Assembly: GCA_910578075.1 (NCBI GenBank)
Contig: CAJTPK010000009.1
Coordinates: 1 to 64,000 of the forward strand
DNA length: 64,000 nucleotides
From: an uncultured Muribaculaceae bacterium
GTDB taxonomy: Bacteria; Bacteroidota; Bacteroidia; Bacteroidales; Muribaculaceae
Reading direction: 5' to 3'
Positions 58,562-64,000 of this stretch are shown piece by piece. The position numbers and the translations under genes were made by a program. The stretch's first letter is position 1. The number at the start of each line of letters is the position of its first letter. Under the pieces are notes generated by a model that saw only the letters and a list, made by a program, of their open reading frames with translations, was not told the origin of the DNA and did no database searches.

Positions 58562-59757
58562 AGAAACAGCAGATATTTCTTTGGCTGGGAGCACTTGTTG
58601 CAGGTCTCCTTTTAGGATGGCTTGACATCAGTTGGGTCAACAGTGTCATGACCATTATAGCCACCATCTTTACGCGTCTTTTCCGTTTTCTGGCGGTGCC
58701 TACAATAGTGCTCGCTATTACCACCACCTTGGCTTCTTTGGGGGCGGGAAAGGAAATGGGCAAGATGTTCCGCTCCACAATTTTTTACACTCTACTCACC
58801 ACTTTTTGTGCTTCGGCTGTGGCATTGGGTCTCTACCTGCTTATAAATCCGGGCAATATACCCACAGAAGCCATATCCCAAGAAGTCGCGCAGACTGTGC
58901 GGGAAACAGCAGAGGGCTCGTATGCAGACCATATGATAAATGTGATTCCCGACAATATCGTCAAACCTCTACTCGATGGAAACGTATTGAGCCTGCTCAT
59001 AATTTGCTTCGCTGTCGGTATAGCCTTGAGTGGTATGCCTGACTCCAAACCTAAGCAGATAGTGCTCAACGGACTTATCGGTGTGCAGGAAATACTTTAT
59101 AAACTGATTCATTGGCTGATTGCTGTCATGCCCATCGGCATTGTGGCATTCTCAGCCCAGATGATAGCCAGCATGAGCGGTAGCGTCATGCTTGACTCCA
59201 TCGGAAAATATGTTTTGGTGATCATCGGAGGCAACTGTGTGCAATTCTTTATTGTCTTGCCCATATTCCTTATATCCAAGGGTATTAATCCAGTCAAGGC
59301 ATTGGGGGGCATGTTACCTGCTGTCATGATGGCATTTTTTACAAAAAGTTCGGCAGCAACACTCCCTGTCACCATTGAGACTGCTGAGAAGAATATGAAG
59401 GTTTCGCCTAAAGTAGCCCGCTTCGTGCTTCCCATATGCACAACTATGAACATGAACGGGTGTGCGGCATTCATACTCGCCACCTCGCTCTACGTGATGC
59501 AGAACAATGGAATGGAAATCTCCATAGCCACAATGGCGCTTTGGCTTCTTATATCTGTCATTTCAGCCGTAGGAAATGCCGGGGTTCCGATGGGATGTTA
59601 TTTCATGACACTATCACTGATGTCGGGTATCGGGGCGGATATTGCGATTATGGGAATAATTCTACCTATATACACCGTAATCGACATGGTGGAGACAGCC
59701 GAGAATGTCTGGTCAGATTCCACAGTATCTATTCTCGTGAACCGGATCTCCCGATAG
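58558..59757 (+). CDS. Dicarboxylate/amino acid:cation symporter (DAACS)
   Basis: The start at 58558 (MKKQQIFLWLGALVAGLLLG) gives 400 residues. The family signatures are clear: AFFTKSSAATLPVTIETAE (the serine-rich HP1 loop), CTTMNMNGCAAFILA (the NMDGT-like motif, here NMNG) and NAGVPMGCYFMTLSLMSG in HP2. Members take up glutamate, aspartate, serine or threonine, or C4-dicarboxylates with Na+ or H+. The Asn in NMNG replaces the usual Asp, which touches cation binding. A 21-bp terminator follows. Confidence 0.88.
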   Translation: MKKQQIFLWLGALVAGLLLGWLDISWVNSVMTIIATIFTRLFRFLAVPTIVLAITTTLASLGAGKEMGKMFRSTIFYTLLTTFCASAVALGLYLLINPGNIPTEAISQEVAQTVRETAEGSYADHMINVIPDNIVKPLLDGNVLSLLIICFAVGIALSGMPDSKPKQIVLNGLIGVQEILYKLIHWLIAVMPIGIVAFSAQMIASMSGSVMLDSIGKYVLVIIGGNCVQFFIVLPIFLISKGINPVKALGGMLPAVMMAFFTKSSAATLPVTIETAEKNMKVSPKVARFVLPICTTMNMNGCAAFILATSLYVMQNNGMEISIATMALWLLISVISAVGNAGVPMGCYFMTLSLMSGIGADIAIMGIILPIYTVIDMVETAENVWSDSTVSILVNRISR

Positions 59758-59784
59758 CGAACCGGAGACATCTACATTAATCGC

Positions 59785-59828
59785 AAAATGAGAGACCGCC
59801 TAAACTCGTTTAGGCGGTCTCTCATTTT
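59785..59828. terminator. Bidirectional terminator, 21-bp perfect stem
   Basis: Arms 59785-59805 and 59808-59828 are exact complements (core GAGAGACCGCCTAAAC), ending in ATTTT on the plus strand. It serves the symporter gene and the convergent GH97 gene. Confidence 0.85.
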
Positions 59829-59852
59829 AACCTTAACAATTCATTTACCTTA

Positions 59853-61955
59853 TTACAGTGGTTTTAAAGATATTGCGTAGCCTCCACCGGGGGCGGCCTT
59901 CATCTTGAGCTTATCTTTTGAAGTCACTTTCTTTTTACTGATCACGTATGCCTGGGGATTATCTTTATAGTTGGCATCCGGAGCGTCAGCATAGATGACA
60001 GCTTCATATTTGCGTCCTTTATCAAGAAAATCGAGCGAGAGGGTGGATGTGTGACCATCCTCATTTGCTGTGCAGCCAACAAACCAGTCATCCTTACCTT
60101 TCGCTTTTCGGGCTACTACAATATAACGCCCCGGTTCTGCCTCAAGATAACGGCTGTCGTCCCAGTCAACAGCAACATCCTTGATAAATTGGAATGCATC
60201 AAGGAATCGGTTGTAGACTTCGGGAACATCCGCCGCCATCTGCAATGGGCTATACATGGTGACATAGAGTGCGAGCTGGCGGGCAAGCGTGCTGTTCACA
60301 TGTCCTTTGCTGTTGGGATTGACTTTTTTCATATCCATCTCAAATATGCCCGGGGTGTAATCCATCGGACCTCCCTGCAGACGGGTGAAAGGCAATACAG
60401 TTGTGTGTGATGGCTTATTTCCGGAAAAGGATTCATATTCTGTGCCCCGCGCGCTTTCGTTGCCGATGAGATTCGGGTATGTGCGGCATAAACCTGTCGG
60501 GCGCACAGCCTCGTGTGCATTGACCATGATCTTATGCTTGGCTGCCTCTGTCACTGCGTAGAGATAATGATTGTTGAGCCATTGTCCGTAATGATGCTCG
60601 CCACGGGGAATCATATTGCCTACGTAACCGCTTTTCACAGCATTGTAGCCATATTTATTCATGAGATCGTAAGCCTTCTCCATGTGCCTCTCGTAGTTTC
60701 TGACTGATCCGGAAGTCTCATGATGCATCATTAGTCTTACACCTTTTGAGTGTGCGTAGTCGTTAAGCATCTTGATATCGAAATCGGGATAAGGGGTCTG
60801 GAAGTCGAACACATAATCTTTCGATTTACCGAACCAATCTTCCCAACCGATATTCCAGCCTTCCACAAGAACCTGATCAAATCCATGTTCAGCCGCGAAA
60901 TCGATATATTTCTTTACATTCTCATTGTTGGCGGGATGACGTCCGTGAGGTTTTGTCTTGGAATAATCGAGTGAATCCAGTTTTACAGATGGCAGGTCAT
61001 AAGTATATGACCATTCCTTTCCGCCTCCGATCATTTCCCACCATACACCTACATATTTAACCGGTTTTATCCAGGACGTGTCTTCATAAGCGCAAGGCTC
61101 ATTGAGATTCAGGATAAGATTGGAAGAAAGCATATCGCGCGCATCATCGCTTACCATGACCGTGCGCCAAGGGGTGTGGGTCGGTGCCTGCATATATGCT
61201 TTGTTTCCTATTGCATCCGGAGTGAGCCATGATTCGAACACCATGTTTTTGTCATCAAGATTCAGATGCATGCATGAATAGTCCACAAGGGCAGCTTCAT
61301 GAAGATTGATATAAAGCCCGTTATCGGTCTTCATCTGTAGCGAGGTCTGCACACCGGTAGGGGAGAACTGTGTCTGAGATGCGTTTCCATCGATGGCTCC
61401 ATCCATCAGTTTGCGGATTTCAGAGAGACGGCTTTCAGTGTAATCATATTCCTGAGTGTCATAATCTCCTGCAATCCACCATGCGGTATGATCTCCGTCC
61501 ATGGCAAATTGTGAGTGCTCATCCTTGACAACGAAATATGTCAGATTGGGTTGCTGGGGAAATTCATATCTGAATCCCATGCCATCATCATAGACACGGA
61601 AACAGAGATTCATCAGTCGTTCTGTAGAGGGTTGTCTTAGCTCTACGACGAGTTGATTGTAGTTGTTGCGGATATCTTTGGTTTCACCCCATACAGGTTG
61701 CCAGGTCTCGTCGAACGAAGTGGTTTTGATGCCGGCTATTTCAAATCCCGACATAAGATCCTTGTCGTTGACAAGTTCAAGACCAAGGCTGGAAGGTTTT
61801 ATAACTGTTTTGCCGTCGAAAGTCATGGAGTATTCGGGCACACCATCCTTTACATCTACATTTACTGTTATCTTTCCGTCAGGGGATTTGATTTCCTCAG
61901 CAGCAGCACATAGTGCCGCTGCCGAGAATAAGAATGTAATATAATATCTGTTCAT
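59853..61955 (-). CDS. GH97 alpha-glucosidase/glucoamylase (SusB-like)
   Basis: The start at 61955 (MNRYYITFLFSAAALCAAAEE) gives a signal peptide and 700 residues. The three-part plan of GH97 is visible: N-terminal beta-sandwich (about 25-270), catalytic barrel with VEGWNIGWEDWFGKSKDYVFDF, RLMMHHETSGS and HEAVRPTGLCRTYPN, and a C-terminal beta-domain. Like SusB it would release glucose from alpha-glucans in the periplasm. It is 19 bases behind the GH66 gene, in one operon with it. Confidence 0.9.
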   Translation of the reverse strand: MNRYYITFLFSAAALCAAAEEIKSPDGKITVNVDVKDGVPEYSMTFDGKTVIKPSSLGLELVNDKDLMSGFEIAGIKTTSFDETWQPVWGETKDIRNNYNQLVVELRQPSTERLMNLCFRVYDDGMGFRYEFPQQPNLTYFVVKDEHSQFAMDGDHTAWWIAGDYDTQEYDYTESRLSEIRKLMDGAIDGNASQTQFSPTGVQTSLQMKTDNGLYINLHEAALVDYSCMHLNLDDKNMVFESWLTPDAIGNKAYMQAPTHTPWRTVMVSDDARDMLSSNLILNLNEPCAYEDTSWIKPVKYVGVWWEMIGGGKEWSYTYDLPSVKLDSLDYSKTKPHGRHPANNENVKKYIDFAAEHGFDQVLVEGWNIGWEDWFGKSKDYVFDFQTPYPDFDIKMLNDYAHSKGVRLMMHHETSGSVRNYERHMEKAYDLMNKYGYNAVKSGYVGNMIPRGEHHYGQWLNNHYLYAVTEAAKHKIMVNAHEAVRPTGLCRTYPNLIGNESARGTEYESFSGNKPSHTTVLPFTRLQGGPMDYTPGIFEMDMKKVNPNSKGHVNSTLARQLALYVTMYSPLQMAADVPEVYNRFLDAFQFIKDVAVDWDDSRYLEAEPGRYIVVARKAKGKDDWFVGCTANEDGHTSTLSLDFLDKGRKYEAVIYADAPDANYKDNPQAYVISKKKVTSKDKLKMKAAPGGGYAISLKPL

Positions 61956-61974
61956 ATTTTTATGAAATGGGCTC

Positions 61975-63792
61975 TTAGAATTCCAATACAATCATTGACC
62001 AATATGTCAGTGACGGAAGTGTGAAAGAGATCTGGTCTCCGCTCTGGGTGAATGCCAGTTCCTGGATTGCTCCGGCATGATTGTCGGGTGATGCTGTCCA
62101 TACTTTTTTCACTTTCTCGCTGCAAGTCATCGTCAACGGAGTGTTGATGGTGAGGCGCGGAGCCGGGCGTTGACCGTTAAGGTCTCTCCAGCTGAGATTG
62201 TCGATATTACGGAAATTAAGGAGATGAACCACCTTTGTATTGCCTAATTTTTTTGAATATGTAGTGACATTCCCTTTCTTAGGAGGCCATGCGTTGATAT
62301 TGACGCGCTTTGACGAATCAGTGCATTTCATGTCTGCCTCAAACTCAGCTTGGGTGGATGCACCGCGAAGCAAGTTCTGGTAAGCAGTCATAAAGTCGTA
62401 GTATCTAACTATCGCTGTTTTCAACTCTTCCGACATTGAAAGCGGTGACGCGGGGAAGTATTCACGCGATAGCATATGGTCGCCCAATTCCAGATGAGAA
62501 CCTCCGAGAGCCATCATTACGGCATCAGCCATAAGGATACCGGGTGTATTGAACTCTCCGGTAGTTTTGTCTGCTTTGTCATAATTCATATAAGCTGCAA
62601 AAACGGTCTGAAGCTTGTTGCCGCTATATGAATCATTCGCCTTGATCACGTCATGGATGTGAGTGAAATCCGCCTCATCATTCCACATCTCGTTATAGCA
62701 GAAATCCACTTTGCCTGAAGAGGCGATCTGTGATGCTCCATAGCTGCTCACGGCATTCATGACAAGCCGCTTAGAGGGGTGTTTGCCCTTCATTGCATCA
62801 AGGAATGATGCGTAACCTTTCGGCAGGTTTATCTTATTGCCGTTATAGTCATAGAGATCACCGCGGTTTCCAAGCTGGTCTACCTGAAATCCGTCGAAAT
62901 CGAAATTAGAGTATACCTCTTCGTTACGTTCGGCAAGATATTGCTGCCATTCCTGATTTCCCGGATCCAACACATATATGCTGCTTTTCCAGCTTGAGGG
63001 GAGAGAATGCATATCCTTGTCACCACGGCGATTATTTTTGAATGCATACCATTCCTCTTTCACTCCGTCGGATGCCGCATCCGAGAGTGCTCCGAAACAT
63101 AGGTTATAGAAGATGGATTTCATGCCGAGACCATGTTGAACACGGATATATTTCTTTACGGCTTCTGTTGAAAGATCGCGATTCGCGATATCTTTGTATG
63201 TCGTGAGAAGATTCCCATTTTTTCCGGGCAGAGGCCAATGGTGTTTGTAATGCCAATCCTGGAATTGAACCCCGTTGATATGACAACGGTTAAGAAACTC
63301 CATCTCTTTTTCTATTACGCCATCGTTAAGCTTGGACTGATCGAAGGTGGCTACGAATCCATATCTGGGGAATTTGGTCCAGTCACTTGACACATCGACA
63401 GCTATGGTGCCGAGTATGATTTCTTCCTTGTCGTTTGCCCCGGGCTGGTAGATCTCCACAAGATACCCTTTGAAATCTGAATTCTCAGGAGTCCAGCTCC
63501 AGTTGGCCGATGACATGGGTTCTTCTTTTATCACAGAGCTGCCATGACGGTAGCGAACCGTTGCTCCCGAGGGCATCTCCGAAGCCGTGAATTTAACGGT
63601 CTCACCCGGTTTATAGCATGCCTTATCAGTGGAAAGATCCACCGAAAGGTTTGATTTTATTGTTGTAACTTCCGATACACCGCCATTCTCCCCGGGTGAG
63701 GGAGATGGTGGTGCGGGGGTGTCATTGCCCGATCCGCCGCAGCTTACAGCTGCAAGCGCGAGTGTGGCAAACATTGTGTTCATCTTAGACAT
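61975..63792 (-). CDS. GH66 dextranase-like lipoprotein
   Basis: The 605-residue protein has a lipoprotein signal (MFATLALAAVSCGG), a short Pro/Ser linker, a beta-sandwich (about 45-130), the GH66 barrel with FDFDGFQVDQLGNRGD (nucleophile Asp) and KVDFCYNEMWND (acid/base Glu), and a C-terminal beta-domain. GH66 enzymes are endo-dextranases or cycloisomaltooligosaccharide transferases on alpha-1,6-glucan. With the lipid anchor it should act on the outer face of the cell. A SusE/F-like gene precedes it. Confidence 0.88.
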   Translation of the reverse strand: MSKMNTMFATLALAAVSCGGSGNDTPAPPSPSPGENGGVSEVTTIKSNLSVDLSTDKACYKPGETVKFTASEMPSGATVRYRHGSSVIKEEPMSSANWSWTPENSDFKGYLVEIYQPGANDKEEIILGTIAVDVSSDWTKFPRYGFVATFDQSKLNDGVIEKEMEFLNRCHINGVQFQDWHYKHHWPLPGKNGNLLTTYKDIANRDLSTEAVKKYIRVQHGLGMKSIFYNLCFGALSDAASDGVKEEWYAFKNNRRGDKDMHSLPSSWKSSIYVLDPGNQEWQQYLAERNEEVYSNFDFDGFQVDQLGNRGDLYDYNGNKINLPKGYASFLDAMKGKHPSKRLVMNAVSSYGASQIASSGKVDFCYNEMWNDEADFTHIHDVIKANDSYSGNKLQTVFAAYMNYDKADKTTGEFNTPGILMADAVMMALGGSHLELGDHMLSREYFPASPLSMSEELKTAIVRYYDFMTAYQNLLRGASTQAEFEADMKCTDSSKRVNINAWPPKKGNVTTYSKKLGNTKVVHLLNFRNIDNLSWRDLNGQRPAPRLTINTPLTMTCSEKVKKVWTASPDNHAGAIQELAFTQSGDQISFTLPSLTYWSMIVLEF

Positions 63793-63815
63793 CGTTTAAT
63801 GATTTTAAACAGCTT

Positions 63816-64000
63816 TTATTGTTTTACTATAATCACCTCCTCAAGGAGCTGATTGAGGGTAATTGTATATTTACCGGCTTCTGTCACTTTCCATTTCAGG
63901 TCGATTCCACCGGTTGAAAGGTCTTTATATTGTTCCTGACAACCTTTATCGCTCTTGTCAATGAACAATACTTTCTGAATCTCACCTGTAGGAGCTTCAT
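63816..64000 (-). CDS. SusE/SusF-like surface glycan-binding protein, 3' end only
   Basis: A minus-strand frame open at the window edge ends with TAA at 63818-63816. The visible last 61 residues read as a beta-sandwich tail (QEQYKDLSTGGIDLKWKVTE, then GKYTITLNQLLEEVIIVKQ), the kind of repeated carbohydrate-binding end found in SusE/SusF-type proteins. It is 23 bases upstream of the GH66 gene, so it belongs to the same operon; the SusC/D genes would lie beyond the window. Confidence 0.6.
   Translation of the reverse strand, partial: EAPTGEIQKVLFIDKSDKGCQEQYKDLSTGGIDLKWKVTEAGKYTITLNQLLEEVIIVKQ

Noticed and set aside
1..64000. tRNA or rRNA genes
   Set aside because: I looked for T-arm patterns such as GGTTCGAATCC and for rRNA landmarks and found none; a tRNAscan run would be decisive.

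Overview
The window looks like a chromosomal segment of a gut Bacteroidales, probably Muribaculaceae-like. Evidence seen in the sequence: many promoters match the Bacteroidetes form TTG-N19/20-TAnnTTTG, several lipoproteins carry short lipoboxes, the primary sigma factor is the short (286 aa) Bacteroidetes type, and Bacteroidetes-typical families occur (DUF4290, DUF4374, PepSY-like, GH97/GH66, SusE/F-like). The family-level assignment is inference. I saw no tRNA, rRNA, CRISPR array, intact insertion sequence or prophage.

Layout. 1-3.2 kb: 5'-truncated GNAT, cupin, lipoprotein esterase, aldo/keto reductase. 3.2-13 kb: efflux block, with an EmrAB-TolC-like operon, a PepSY-like protein, a LytS/LytTR-type two-component pair and a lone RND pump. 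13.2-19.3 kb: TonB receptor, DUF4374 lipoprotein and PepSY membrane protein resembling the XusABC xenosiderophore system, facing a lipoprotein alpha/beta hydrolase. 19.6-23.1 kb: a CoA-disulfide-reductase/rhodanese/TusA/DsrE fusion divergent from oxyR, with an OxyR-type operator between them. 23.4-29.6 kb: an AraC regulator, an unknown exported protein, an MFS transporter, an exported nitroreductase, an FMN-binding/4Fe-4S membrane protein and a methyltransferase. An exact 24-bp motif occurs upstream of two of these units. 29.7-42 kb: PurF-like protein lacking the catalytic Cys, GH30, SDR, UDP-glucose dehydrogenase-like enzyme, membrane proteins, HTH regulator, rarA and a HAD phosphatase.

42-44.4 kb is repeat-rich: a small family of inverted-repeat (MITE-like) elements, a 320-bp foldback, a series of short hairpins and an orphan vsr. 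44.4-50.2 kb is a housekeeping block (FAD protein, tsaB, DUF4290, murA with Asp in place of the active-site Cys, rimM, OmpA-like). 50.3-56.8 kb: a 7-alpha-HSDH-like SDR, a PadR/PspC operon with a clear operator, a beta-barrel protein, rpoD, degP and an NlpC/P60 lipoprotein. 56.8-58.1 kb is a decayed patch: a TonB-receptor C-terminal remnant, and a headless GNAT behind an intact small upstream gene. 58.1-64 kb: PH-domain protein, a DAACS symporter and the end of a dextran/alpha-glucan utilisation operon (SusE/F-like, GH66, GH97).

How the parts fit: efflux, iron scavenging, peroxide/persulfide defence and an AraC-linked extracytoplasmic redox set suggest a stress- and host-adapted commensal. 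The most interesting unexplained unit is the 23.4-29.6 kb AraC-linked block.
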